Below, in pieces: positions 1 through 7,739 of a stretch of 29,621 bases of DNA. The DNA lies in IMG/VR virus record IMGVR_UViG_3300017971_000641, positions 1-29,621 of that record; one strand, written 5' to 3'. Within the stretch, counting starts at the first letter, position 1. Each line of letters begins with the position of its first letter. The position numbers and the translations under genes are program-made. The DNA comes from a virus. The notes below the pieces were generated by a model, which did no database searches, had not been told where the DNA came from, and saw nothing but the letters and a program-made list of their open reading frames with translations.

Positions 1-623
1 AATTAAAAGATTATCCAAACAATCCCAGGACTATTAGCGATGATGCCTTAAGCAGACTTGGAAAATCTATGCAAGAGTTTGGCGACCTGTCCGGGATAGT
101 ATTAAACAAAAGAGACGGATATTTAATATCTGGCCATCAAAGAGTTAAATCTTTAATTGAACGTTACGGCAAATATGATATTGACATAGTCGAAACACTC
201 CCGGACGGTGAACAAAGAGGCCACGTAGAACCTGAACATATATCTTTTAGGTTAGTCGACTGGGACGAAGGCAAGGCTGGAGCAGCACGATTAGCCGCAA
301 ACAAGCAAGGCGGCGAGTGGGTGCAGGATAAACTTGATGATGAATTGCAGAAACTAATCGACCTTGATATTGATATGGACTTGACTGGGTTTGAGGAGTC
401 ACAAGAAGTTGATTATGAAGAAATGTGGCAAGGTATGCCTGAATATAACAATGAAGACAAAACAAGTTTTAGGCATATAACGGTACATTTTAGAAATCAT
501 GAAGATGCTTTTGATTTTGGAAAATTAATCGGACAAAAAATAACGGAAAGCACAAGGTCTCTTTGGCACCCCAAGATAGATATTGAAACTTATGCAGACA
601 AGGTGTATACAAGTGAATCCTAA
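1..623 (+). CDS. ParB/Srx-like nuclease-domain protein, 5' end missing
   Basis: The gene runs in from the left edge. The frame is open from base 3 and reads through DYPNNPRTISDDALSRLGKS before the first visible ATG at 69, so that ATG is internal. The DYPxNPR, SIxxFG-like and GHQR elements (ISGHQRVKSL, about 40 residues in) are the conserved core of the ParB/sulfiredoxin fold. The C-terminal part (GQKITESTRSLWHP) resembles an extension common on phage ParB-like proteins. These proteins often sit beside DNA methyltransferases or base-modification enzymes, not acting in plasmid partition. The stop overlaps the next gene, a TET-associated-type glycosyltransferase, by about 11 bases, so the two are probably co-translated. 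A role in DNA modification is inferred from this context. Fold assignment is strong; exact function is unknown. Confidence 0.85.
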   Translation, partial: LKDYPNNPRTISDDALSRLGKSMQEFGDLSGIVLNKRDGYLISGHQRVKSLIERYGKYDIDIVETLPDGEQRGHVEPEHISFRLVDWDEGKAGAARLAANKQGGEWVQDKLDDELQKLIDLDIDMDLTGFEESQEVDYEEMWQGMPEYNNEDKTSFRHITVHFRNHEDAFDFGKLIGQKITESTRSLWHPKIDIETYADKVYTSES

Positions 624-1500
624 ATATCCATTATATATTGTATCGAAAGGTCGCTGGAAAAGTAGATTAACAAGTAAGGCATTAGAACAAATGAAAGTGC
701 CTTACTATATAGTGATTGAAGAACAGGAGTATAAAAAGTATTCTTCAGTTATTGATAAAAAGAAAATTTTAATACTTGATAAAAAATATCAAGACGAATA
801 TGATACTTTTGATAAATTGGGAGACTCGAAAAGCAAGGGCCCTGGGCCTGCAAGGAATTTTGTATGGGAGCACTCAATAAAAAATGGCAATAAATGGCAT
901 TGGGTAATGGATGATAATATTGCTCGCTTTTTTCGCTATAACAACAATCTTAAGGTCCCCGTTACTAACGGGACATTATTCAAATGTATGGAAGATTTTG
1001 TCTCAAGATATACAAACATAGCAATGGCTGGCCCAAATTATTTTATGTTTGTATCACGTAAAAGTAAAATGCCACCAATTGTATTAAATACAAGAATTTA
1101 TTCATGTAATTTAATTCGCAATGATGCCCCTTTTCGATGGAGGGGACGTTATAATGAAGATACTGATCTATCGTTGAGAATGTTAAAGGCTGGTTGGTGT
1201 ACGGCACAGTTTAATGCTTTTTTACAGGAAAAAATAACAACTCAATATCTTAAGGGCGGGAATACTAAAGAATTTTATATCAAAGAGGGAACTTTACCTA
1301 AATCACAAATGCAAGTCGCTATGCATCCAGATGTATCAAAAATAGTATGGAGATTTGGACGGTGGCATCACTATGTAGATTACAGGCCATTTAAAAACAA
1401 CAAACTCAAATTAAAAGAAAATGTTGAGATTCCAAAGGGGATTAATAATTACGGAATGGTTTTAAAACAAGTCAATACAATGAAAAAGAAAAGACTGTAA
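613..1500 (+). CDS. TET-associated-type glycosyltransferase (TAGT-like), predicted DNA base glycosyltransferase
   Basis: A GT-A type glycosyltransferase of the kind found beside TET/JBP hydroxylases and ParB-like genes in phages. It opens with the family's usual YPLYIVSKGRW first strand, followed by a central WHWVMDDNI acidic motif (a likely metal and nucleotide-sugar site). Later comes FRWRGRYNEDTDLSLRML, the N-E-D-T-D element that often carries the catalytic acid in GT-A enzymes. GTG at 613 is preferred because AAGGTG lies 7 bases upstream and the protein then starts directly at the first strand. An in-frame ATG at 583 would add ten residues and a longer overlap. The probable job is adding a sugar to a hydroxymethylated or otherwise modified base in phage DNA; substrate and sugar are not readable. 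No TET hydroxylase is in the window, so it may lie upstream. Confidence 0.75.
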   Translation: MNPKYPLYIVSKGRWKSRLTSKALEQMKVPYYIVIEEQEYKKYSSVIDKKKILILDKKYQDEYDTFDKLGDSKSKGPGPARNFVWEHSIKNGNKWHWVMDDNIARFFRYNNNLKVPVTNGTLFKCMEDFVSRYTNIAMAGPNYFMFVSRKSKMPPIVLNTRIYSCNLIRNDAPFRWRGRYNEDTDLSLRMLKAGWCTAQFNAFLQEKITTQYLKGGNTKEFYIKEGTLPKSQMQVAMHPDVSKIVWRFGRWHHYVDYRPFKNNKLKLKENVEIPKGINNYGMVLKQVNTMKKKRL

Positions 1501-1556
1501 GGACTTTGAAAATATTTTATTAACAAGTTTAAAAAAATAATAGAATAGGATTAAAA

Positions 1557-2027
1557 ATGTCAAGACCTCACGGTAAAAGTGAAAAAGAAAAATTAAAGCT
1601 TAAGATATCAGAGTTATATTTGAAGGGATACCGGCAGAATACAATCTGTAATAAATTAGAAATTTCCCAAACAACTGTTTCAAAATATTTAAAAGAAGCG
1701 ATTAATGATTGGAAGCTTGAATCTTTAAATAATATAGATGAAAAAATTGAAGCAGAGCTGGCAAGAATAAACATGCTGGAAGTTACTGCATGGGAGTCGT
1801 TTCAAAGATCGACCGAAAATAAACAAAAAACAGTCAGGCGGCAAAAAAGAACACAAAGAGGCGAAGAGACAGACGGCTCAATTCAAGAGGAACAATTAAT
1901 TGGTGATCCGAGATTCTTGTCAATTATACAATGGTGTATTACTAAAAGAGTAGAGTTGATGGGGTTAATAATGCCGCAGGAGAACAAACATGTTGTAATT
2001 ATAGCGCCTGAAAAAAATGATGAATAA
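1557..2027 (+). CDS. terS: Terminase small subunit (HTH)
   Basis: A 156-aa protein directly upstream of the large terminase, overlapping it by 11 bases. Residues about 10-50 form a helix-turn-helix (YLKGYRQNTICNKLEISQTTVSKYLKEA), as expected for the subunit that recognises the packaging site. A helical middle part (LARINMLEVTAWESFQRS) probably mediates oligomerisation. The C-terminal part contains RFLSIIQWCITKRVELMGL, a pattern common at the end of small terminases with N-terminal resolvase-like HTH domains. A weak AGGATT ribosome site precedes the ATG. The role rests on the HTH plus position, so a different HTH regulator is the main alternative, but the gene order makes terminase far more likely. 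Confidence 0.8.
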   Translation: MSRPHGKSEKEKLKLKISELYLKGYRQNTICNKLEISQTTVSKYLKEAINDWKLESLNNIDEKIEAELARINMLEVTAWESFQRSTENKQKTVRRQKRTQRGEETDGSIQEEQLIGDPRFLSIIQWCITKRVELMGLIMPQENKHVVIIAPEKNDE

Positions 2028-3294
2028 ATTCTGGATTAAAAATTTAATAAATCCAAAGCCGGTCGTGACATTACAAGGCTATCCGCAAAGTTTTCACTCT
2101 AAACATTTTATTCCCTTGTTAGAAAACAAAGCAAGAATATTGTTACTAATGGGAGGCGCAGGTTCCGGAAAGTCCAGATTTTGTGCTTTAAAAGTATTAC
2201 ATAGAATTATATTTGAACAAGAAGGTCAAAGGATATTACTTGTCAGAAAAATTCATAAAAATATACGGCGGTCGTCATGGCAATTAATCAATGACATTAT
2301 ATATTCGTGGCACTTACGAGATTATTTTACGATTAATAAATCAGAAATGTCGTTGACTTACGAGCCAAACGGAAACCAAATAATTTCTGCAGGAATGGAC
2401 GATCCTGAAAAAATAAAAAGTATTGAAAGAATTACGAGCATATGGGCAGAAGAGGCGACAGAACTTACAAGAGACGACTTTATACAACTTGATATAAGAA
2501 TGCGCGGTAAGCATCTTGGAATATATAAGCAAATTTTAGCATCGTTTAATCCTATTTCTAAATATCATTGGATTAATGAAGATTTTTTTATTGACAACAA
2601 AATATGGGACGATTATACAATAAATGTTTCAACGGTCGATAACAATGAATTTATTGATTCTGAATATAAAAAACGTTTAGAATCTTTGAAGCGCATAGAT
2701 ATCAACAAATATAATATTTATAGGAATGCCGTTTGGGGGGAATTGCAAGATCAAATATTTTCAAACTTTACATATATTGACAAGTGGGCACCAAAGGGGG
2801 AGAAAATTTATGGATTAGATTTCGGGTTTGTTAATCCGTCTGCATTAATTGAAATTCATGTTAATGAAAATGATATATACATCAGGGAATTGATTTATGA
2901 ATCTGGATTAAAAAATCGGGATTTAATCCGTAAAATGAAGTGGCTTAAAATTAGCAATCAAAAATATATATATGCAGACGCCGCAGAGCCTAACAGGATT
3001 GAAGAAATACAAGCCGAAGGTTATAATATACACCCGGCTAAAAAAGATATAATAGCAGGTATCGATTATGTCAAAAGCTTAAATCTGTTAATTGATAGCG
3101 AAAGCGTGAACATCAAAAAAGAAGTTGAAAATTATTCATATAAAAAAGATAAAAATGGAAAGAAATTAGAAGAGCCGGTTAAAGTCTTTGATCACGCAAT
3201 GGACGCCATACGCTATGCTTTATATACTTACTATATGGAAAACCTGGGCTTTGAAGATTATTCCAATTGGGTTGGTTCAGTAATAGAGGATTGA
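2017..3294 (+). CDS. terL: Terminase large subunit (packaging ATPase/nuclease)
   Basis: The motor that pumps DNA into the prohead and cuts concatemers. The ATPase half has a clear Walker A (GGAGSGKS, residues 46-53), an arginine-rich adenine-side segment (LLVRKIHKNIRRSSW), Walker B with catalytic Glu (SIWAEEATEL, about 141-150) and the coupling motif ASFNPIS. The RNase H-like nuclease half shows its three acids: D268 in YGLDFGF, D321 in YADAAEP and D396 in DHAMDAIRYAL. At 425 aa it has the normal size of PBSX/Terminase_3-type large subunits. ATG codons at 2017 and 2020 are adjacent and both overlap the small-subunit stop. This assignment is secure; the packaging mode (cos or headful) cannot be told. 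Confidence 0.96.
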   Translation: MMNKFWIKNLINPKPVVTLQGYPQSFHSKHFIPLLENKARILLLMGGAGSGKSRFCALKVLHRIIFEQEGQRILLVRKIHKNIRRSSWQLINDIIYSWHLRDYFTINKSEMSLTYEPNGNQIISAGMDDPEKIKSIERITSIWAEEATELTRDDFIQLDIRMRGKHLGIYKQILASFNPISKYHWINEDFFIDNKIWDDYTINVSTVDNNEFIDSEYKKRLESLKRIDINKYNIYRNAVWGELQDQIFSNFTYIDKWAPKGEKIYGLDFGFVNPSALIEIHVNENDIYIRELIYESGLKNRDLIRKMKWLKISNQKYIYADAAEPNRIEEIQAEGYNIHPAKKDIIAGIDYVKSLNLLIDSESVNIKKEVENYSYKKDKNGKKLEEPVKVFDHAMDAIRYALYTYYMENLGFEDYSNWVGSVIED

Positions 3295-3296
3295 AA

Positions 3297-3572
3297 ATGT
3301 TTAAATATTTTATAAGTTATTTTTTTAATAAGCAGATTGTTAACGCCCACATTGTAGGCGGACAGTCTGGTAGTTCTGGCTTTGGCAATATAATTGTTGA
3401 ATCTAATGTACTTTTAACCGATAATTATCAAATTAAGCAAGTCGAAAAAGATATTGCTAAACAAAGAAATTATTCTCAGTGTGCAATAGTTAATGTTAAT
3501 TTTTTAGGACAAGCAAATGATTCAGGAAGCGACAAGAAAAGAAGTGTTAAGAGTAGTGACAAAAAACAATGA
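3297..3572 (+). CDS. Hypothetical protein between terminase and portal
   Basis: A 91-aa protein of unrecognised family. The ATG at 3297 is chosen over an upstream in-frame start at 3267 because it follows the terminase stop and has GAGGA six bases before it. The N-terminus is aromatic and basic (MFKYFISYFFNKQ), followed by a Gly/Ser-rich segment (GGQSGSSGFGN). The middle is polar and the C-terminal tail is strongly basic and Ser-rich. Its last 56 bases overlap a second small reading frame. It could be a small packaging accessory protein, but nothing in the sequence fixes a function. Confidence 0.6.
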   Translation: MFKYFISYFFNKQIVNAHIVGGQSGSSGFGNIIVESNVLLTDNYQIKQVEKDIAKQRNYSQCAIVNVNFLGQANDSGSDKKRSVKSSDKKQ

Positions 3573-3675
3573 ATTAGTAAAAATGTTGTATGAAATTATA
3601 AGCAGAAAAAGCAGATCGAAATTATTTTATAAGAAGGTAAAACTTATATTAATAATGCAGAACCTTAACAATTAA
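3517..3675 (+). CDS. Possible small basic protein, 52 aa
   Basis: A short frame starting at ATG 3517, six bases after an AGGAC ribosome-site-like element, and ending at TAA 3675. The product begins MIQEATRKEVLRVVTKNNEL and is helical, rich in Lys/Arg and hydrophobics, with a K/R-rich stretch in its second half. It overlaps the end of the preceding gene by 56 bases and fills most of an otherwise unexplained 130-base gap before the portal gene. No family is recognised. The good start context and gap-filling position favour a real gene, but chance cannot be excluded at this length. Confidence 0.4.
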   Translation: MIQEATRKEVLRVVTKNNELVKMLYEIISRKSRSKLFYKKVKLILIMQNLNN

Positions 3676-3705
3676 TATAATACAAATTATACTTTAGGTT
3701 ATAAT

Positions 3706-5088
3706 ATGAAAATACCTTTTACTGACTTACAGATTTCACCGGTTGGTGAAAAACAGCTTAATAGTGAAGACCAATATGTTACTTCACAAACAAAAGAATC
3801 AATGGACGCTAATTATATGACAGAGTTTGGTTCATACAATCCGCTAAAGCACAACATGGGATTATATGAGCTAATAAGAGAATTGATTCCATTCATTGAC
3901 ATTGCAATAACTAAACTTTCAAGATTGATTGGAAGCTTTGAAATAATAACAGACGACGAAAACTTAAAAAAAGATATTGATGACTTTAGGACTAATGTTA
4001 AAGTTAACTGGTTTGAACGTGGACTTGACAAATATATCATGGAACTTGTGGACGCTACTTTAACAAAAGGTGTTGGCTGGGGGGAAATAATACCGACTGA
4101 AAGTCTGGACAACATTTATAGATTGAAAATGGCAGAAAGTAAAAACTTGCGATTTATTTTTAAAGATGGTAAAATGTTACTTGCCGAAAAATCACAGGAT
4201 AGCTTGCACCCTAAAATATTGCCAAATCAAGATTTATTAACATATGTAAGCTTCAATACAAGAGAGGGACACCCGCAAGGTTATTCGCTTTTATATTCTC
4301 TTCCATTTGTAGCAGAAAACTTTATTAAACTTCATAACGTAATTAGAAATTTATCAGATCGAATCGGAGACCCGATTTTTGTTGTCTGGGTTGAGGGCGC
4401 AGCAAACGAAAAAGGGATGACCTCTGCAAAAAATATTGCATCTGGCCTTGCAACTGAAGTACAAAAAGCAATGAAAGAAAAAAAAGTTGGAAAGTCACGA
4501 GATATTTTTGCAGCTACACCGAACGGGGGTAAAATACATATTGACGTCGTAGGCGCTGACGGTTCAAAATTAATGAATATTGAATTCCCAATGAGATCGA
4601 CTCAGGAGCAACTTATGGCAGCAACGCATCTGCCGCCTTTTGTATTCGGAGCGTATAATTGGAATAGTAACTATAAAATGTCACAAGATCAGGTTGATAT
4701 GCTTATAAGTCAAATCAATTCTTATAGAGAGTCTTTAAATCCAATTATAGAAAAAATAATCGATTCTTTTTTAATCTATACTGGAAAATACGGGAGTAAA
4801 TGGAAATTTGAATGGAATCCTGTTAACATTATGGATGAGGTTGAATTATCAAGAGCGAAATTGAATTTTGCAACGGCAAGCGCAAAAGAAGTGGAAACCT
4901 TGTTAAAGCTTTACGAATTTAACATGCTAAGTGATGACGAGGTGATTGATAGATTAATTGGACTTGGATATGGGACAAAATTGTCCAAACAAGAATTGAA
5001 GGACAAAATACAAAGCATGAATTATATTCAAAGATCACAAGGTGGGGCGATCAGGGATTTAGTGAGGAGTCTCAAAAATGCAGAATAA
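3706..5088 (+). CDS. Portal protein
   Basis: A 460-aa protein in the portal position between large terminase and minor head protein, overlapping the latter by 11 bases. It is expected to form the dodecameric ring at the unique capsid vertex through which DNA enters and leaves. Recognisable features are the N-terminal YELIRELIPFIDIAITKLSRLIG segment, a wing-like beta region with VGWGEIIPTES, and HPQGYSLLYSLPFVAENFI, a conserved portal stem/clip-region pattern. The late part has a helical MSQDQVDMLISQINSYRESL segment. Overall it resembles DUF935/SPP1-type portals. A weak TTTAGG site precedes the ATG. Position plus these patterns make the call solid, although the precise Pfam family is uncertain. 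Confidence 0.88.
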   Translation: MKIPFTDLQISPVGEKQLNSEDQYVTSQTKESMDANYMTEFGSYNPLKHNMGLYELIRELIPFIDIAITKLSRLIGSFEIITDDENLKKDIDDFRTNVKVNWFERGLDKYIMELVDATLTKGVGWGEIIPTESLDNIYRLKMAESKNLRFIFKDGKMLLAEKSQDSLHPKILPNQDLLTYVSFNTREGHPQGYSLLYSLPFVAENFIKLHNVIRNLSDRIGDPIFVVWVEGAANEKGMTSAKNIASGLATEVQKAMKEKKVGKSRDIFAATPNGGKIHIDVVGADGSKLMNIEFPMRSTQEQLMAATHLPPFVFGAYNWNSNYKMSQDQVDMLISQINSYRESLNPIIEKIIDSFLIYTGKYGSKWKFEWNPVNIMDEVELSRAKLNFATASAKEVETLLKLYEFNMLSDDEVIDRLIGLGYGTKLSKQELKDKIQSMNYIQRSQGGAIRDLVRSLKNAE

Positions 5089-6112
5089 AACAGCATCTAT
5101 AATTAAGGGATTGTTGCCGCCACTTGATGAAGCTCAAAATCTATATGAAAAATATTATAAAAATTGTGGGTGTAATAAAGAACATTCTGGATTTAAAGTT
5201 GATAATCCCATTCGGCTTGAACATTATTTAGCATCAAGACAGCATAGAAACGCCCAGGTTCGTAAATACATGAATGAATTTTTTTTAACAATTCAAGAGG
5301 GTGTCACGTCGCTTGAAAAAGAATTGTTATATATTCTTAATCTTCCTGATATTGAGACGACTCGCAACTTTGTATTAGGTGCAGCAGAAAAGCCGAATTT
5401 AAGAAAAAAATTTGAGATCAACAAAAATCAGATTAATGCAATAAAAGAAGAGATTAAAGAAACGCAAAATTATTTTATTGGAAATAAAAACATAAAACAA
5501 ACTGATATAGAAGAAGAAGAAAATCCAGTTTATCAATTTTATATGTTATTATTTTTTGGGATATGGACACGTAAGCAAGTAATGGAATTTATACGACTTG
5601 GGAATTCTGGACTATCAGAAGAACAACTCAGAAACACAATTGTATCGCCGAACTTAAAAAATAAATTTATAAGCGCTGTAATTAACAGAGGTATCAAAAG
5701 TATTACAAATATGATTGGGAATCCAAAGTATGAATTCATAATAAACGGATTAAAGCGGCACGCTAAAGCAGGCTCTCACCCGTTTGACGTTGCAAAGTGG
5801 ATACATCAATATATTGGTGAAGGTGAACTTTGGAGATGGAACAGAATAGTTCGGTCGGAATCCACACTCGCACTTGAGGCAGCTTACGATGCTCAAAGCA
5901 ACGCTTCTGGAATTCAATATGACGAATGGAGTGCAGGCAGCGGCGCTTGTCCAATTTGCAGTTCACTTGATGGCTTAGTTTGGAAAAGAGGCGAGGGCGC
6001 TATTCCTGTTTCAGATACACATCCGCATTGCCTTTGTAGGCGTGTTGGTTATTATTCAACTAATAAAATTATTCAATCACGTTGGGAGGAGCCAAGCCCG
6101 TATAAAAATTAG
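5078..6112 (+). CDS. Minor head protein, Mu F / SPP1 gp7-like
   Basis: A head-morphogenesis protein, 344 aa. The C-terminal third carries the Phage_Mu_F signature: VRSESTLALEAAYDAQ followed by CPICSSLDG (C291, C294), then HPHCLCRR (C318, C320). These Cys/His residues probably bind zinc. The N-terminal two thirds are helical and include a CGCNKEH motif near residue 31. Proteins of this family attach to the portal and are taken into the capsid, in some phages being ejected with DNA. The start overlaps the portal gene end, which fits coupled expression. A strong hairpin begins on the last base of its TAG stop codon. Confidence 0.9.
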   Translation: MQNKTASIIKGLLPPLDEAQNLYEKYYKNCGCNKEHSGFKVDNPIRLEHYLASRQHRNAQVRKYMNEFFLTIQEGVTSLEKELLYILNLPDIETTRNFVLGAAEKPNLRKKFEINKNQINAIKEEIKETQNYFIGNKNIKQTDIEEEENPVYQFYMLLFFGIWTRKQVMEFIRLGNSGLSEEQLRNTIVSPNLKNKFISAVINRGIKSITNMIGNPKYEFIINGLKRHAKAGSHPFDVAKWIHQYIGEGELWRWNRIVRSESTLALEAAYDAQSNASGIQYDEWSAGSGACPICSSLDGLVWKRGEGAIPVSDTHPHCLCRRVGYYSTNKIIQSRWEEPSPYKN

Positions 6113-6141
6113 TCCATACGAAAAACACTTTTCATGTGGAC
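6112..6141 (+). terminator. 13-bp RNA hairpin at the end of the minor head gene
   Basis: The arms GTCCATACGAAAA (6112-6124) and TTTTCATGTGGAC (6129-6141) pair over 13 positions with one G-U wobble (6117/6136) and one C-A mismatch (6119/6134), closing on a 4-base loop ACAC. The stem starts on the stop codon of the minor head gene. No T-run follows (next bases CAAATAAAT), so it is not a canonical intrinsic terminator. It may be a partial attenuator, an RNA-processing site or a 3'-end stabiliser separating the portal block from the accessory island. The structure is directly visible; its role is inferred. Confidence 0.55.
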
Positions 6142-6244
6142 CAAATAAATAATATATGGGAAAAATAAAAAACATAATATAATATGCAAATTGGCATGCA
6201 AAAGAAAATTGATTGAAAAACAAATTAAAAAACAGGTCAATTAA

Positions 6245-6427
6245 ATGACAGCAGAAGATTTTAAAAATTTAAACAGATTATTTAAAGCATTAAAATTGTT
6301 GTCCAAAATACAAGATGAAATATTGGGAAATACACGAGAACAAATTGAGTTAAAAGAAATAACTAAAAAAGTTTTTATTGATCTTGCAATTTATATAAAA
6401 AAATATTTTCCAGAAGTTGAAAAATAA
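6245..6427 (+). CDS. Small helical hypothetical protein, 60 aa
   Basis: First gene after the 6112-6141 hairpin and a 103-base AT-rich stretch with no other feature. The product appears almost wholly alpha-helical with regular hydrophobic spacing (LNRLFKALKLLSKIQDEIL, then a second amphipathic helix ending in KKYFPEVEK), so it may form a helical hairpin or dimer. A weak AGGTC site lies upstream of the ATG. No family is recognised and nothing points to a function beyond its place at the head of the accessory island. Confidence 0.55.
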   Translation: MTAEDFKNLNRLFKALKLLSKIQDEILGNTREQIELKEITKKVFIDLAIYIKKYFPEVEK

Positions 6428-6451
6428 ATATAATAAGAACGAGGAAATAAA

Positions 6452-6772
6452 ATGGCAATATACAAAGCTGGAAAACTTAAAATAAAAGACCAAGAACACC
6501 TTGAGTTATTGTTTTATAGATATATCGCCGCGGCCGTATGCTATTACTTAACTTTCAATCCATTCGCAGCATCTTCAATGTTTAGATGCTTTGATGAAAT
6601 TTCCAATTGCAAAAAAATAAATATGAGATGGAAAAATAAATATTTTCCGATACAAAACTTAATGAGACTTGAAATGTTTCCACAACATGAAGTGGCTATA
6701 AAAAAGTTATCTGATAAAAATATTCGGGGCATTGCCAGATCATTAGTAAAATTACACGAACAGGAAAATTGA
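6452..6772 (+). CDS. Hypothetical protein, 106 aa
   Basis: Starts at ATG 6452 behind a good GAGGAAATAAA ribosome site and ends by overlapping the next start (ATGA type). It is mainly helical: an amphipathic N-terminus (KIKDQEHLELLFYRYIAAAV), a moderately hydrophobic segment (CYYLTFNPFAASSMFRCF) that is too polar to be a sure membrane span, and a basic C-terminal half. Three cysteines are scattered with no CxxC pair, unlike its downstream neighbours. Not recognised. Its tight coupling to the following Cys-rich gene suggests the two are expressed together. Confidence 0.6.
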   Translation: MAIYKAGKLKIKDQEHLELLFYRYIAAAVCYYLTFNPFAASSMFRCFDEISNCKKINMRWKNKYFPIQNLMRLEMFPQHEVAIKKLSDKNIRGIARSLVKLHEQEN

Positions 6773-6981
6773 TGAGTAAACCAAGCAGCTGCATAAATTG
6801 TATGTATTGGAATGTAAATAACAAAAGATGCGAAGCAGGTGCATGGCCGGGCGAAGTAGGCGAGCTTGAATATTGCGATTATAGAAGAACTATTTTTGAA
6901 ATAAGATCATTGGGATTGTTGCATTATAACAACGAGATTGGAATCAAAGAAGATAAAGAATTTAAAAATTTAGAAGAATAA
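6772..6981 (+). CDS. Small Cys-rich protein, putative metal binder (paralogue of 7035-7250)
   Basis: A 69-aa protein starting at ATG 6772, which overlaps the previous TGA; CAGGAAAA upstream is the ribosome site. The N-terminal half has four cysteines, C7, C10, C20 and C35, in the context SCINCMYWNVNNKRC then YCDYRR. The C-x-N-C-x-Y-[W/F] core with a third Cys nine residues later recurs in the product of 7035-7250, so the two look like paralogues. Zinc or iron-sulfur binding is likely from the Cys pattern, but the metal and the partner are unknown. It belongs to a run of Cys-rich genes spanning 6772-9097. Confidence 0.65.
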   Translation: MSKPSSCINCMYWNVNNKRCEAGAWPGEVGELEYCDYRRTIFEIRSLGLLHYNNEIGIKEDKEFKNLEE

Positions 6982-7034
6982 AATATGTAACCTTAAATAT
7001 AATTAATAGTGTTTTAGTAATATAAGGCATAAAT

Positions 7035-7250
7035 ATGAAACTTTTAAAAAGAGATAAATTGTTCATTTGTAAAAATTGTCTTTACTTTCGCCCGAAGGAA
7101 AAAAAGTGTATAGTTTATAATTTTAGCCGGCTTAATTGTGATTTGGCATGTAAGTCTTTTCTAAATTATTTTGAACTGAAGTTAAAAGAAAAAAAATATA
7201 ATATATTTTACAGGTTATTATATTTAATTAGACCTTACATGAGAGGGTAA
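7035..7250 (+). CDS. Small Cys-rich basic protein, putative metal binder
   Basis: A 71-aa protein preceded by AAGG nine bases before ATG 7035. The cysteines C12, C15, C25, C35 and C39 start with ICKNCLYF, and the C15-to-C25 spacing equals that of the 6772-6981 product (C10-C20), which supports common descent. The C-terminal half is very basic and aromatic (KLKEKKYNIFYRLLYLIRPYMRG) and may bind nucleic acid or membrane. The methyltransferase gene starts four bases after its stop. Function unknown; metal binding is an inference from the Cys pattern. Confidence 0.6.
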   Translation: MKLLKRDKLFICKNCLYFRPKEKKCIVYNFSRLNCDLACKSFLNYFELKLKEKKYNIFYRLLYLIRPYMRG

Positions 7251-7253
7251 AAT

Positions 7254-7739
7254 ATGAAATTAAATTTAGGCTGCGGGGAAAATAAAATAGCGGGGTTTAT
7301 AAATGTTGATATAAGAAAAGAAGTAAATCCAGACCAAGTTTGTGATATCAGGAAACTTGAATTTGTAGAAGATAGTTCATGCGAGACAATATATGCGAGC
7401 CACGTACTTGAACACTTTCCAGAATGGCAAGTCAGGCCTATTTTGTATGAATGGAAAAGTAAATTGCAAGAAAGTGGACAGTTAATTCTGGTATTACCAG
7501 ACTTTGAAGAAACTTGCAAATATTGTGGAATGGCGTTTGAGTCAAAGCAATATCATAAAGTAAATAGGCATGTTGGAAGCATTTTGGGAAATCAAGATTA
7601 TCCACAAAACTTTCATTTTACTTTGTTTTGGGACAAAAAGATTATTTCGATTCTTAAGGAAGTGGGATTCAGAGCTCCTTTTTGTGAAAAAAAATATATC
7701 GATACTTACTATTGTTTATATGCAAAAGGAATGAAATGA
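7254..7739 (+). CDS. SAM-dependent methyltransferase, class I
   Basis: A compact 161-aa Rossmann-fold methyltransferase. Motif I is LNLGCGENKIAGFINVDI near the N-terminus, with the glycine loop GCGENK and the acidic ribose-binding residue in NVDI. The later YASHVLEHFP segment is the typical post-motif strand of methyltransferase_11/UbiE-like enzymes, and SGQLILVLPDF is the conserved strand after the helix. It lacks DPPY/NPPY or PC motifs, so it does not look like a DNA base methyltransferase. A small molecule, sugar or protein target is more likely. The next gene overlaps its stop, and the GT9-like glycosyltransferase follows one small gene later, so a shared sugar or glycan target is plausible but unproven. 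Confidence 0.85.
   Translation: MKLNLGCGENKIAGFINVDIRKEVNPDQVCDIRKLEFVEDSSCETIYASHVLEHFPEWQVRPILYEWKSKLQESGQLILVLPDFEETCKYCGMAFESKQYHKVNRHVGSILGNQDYPQNFHFTLFWDKKIISILKEVGFRAPFCEKKYIDTYYCLYAKGMK

Noticed and set aside
3661-3705. Possible promoter with TATAAT-like hexamers before the portal gene
   Set aside because: Two -10-like hexamers occur, but no -35-like element stands at 15-19 bases; in DNA this AT-rich such hexamers are expected by chance.
6142-6244. Short frames and a direct ATGCAAA repeat in the gap after the hairpin
   Set aside because: Frames are at most about ten codons and the 7-base repeat is not significant in this composition.
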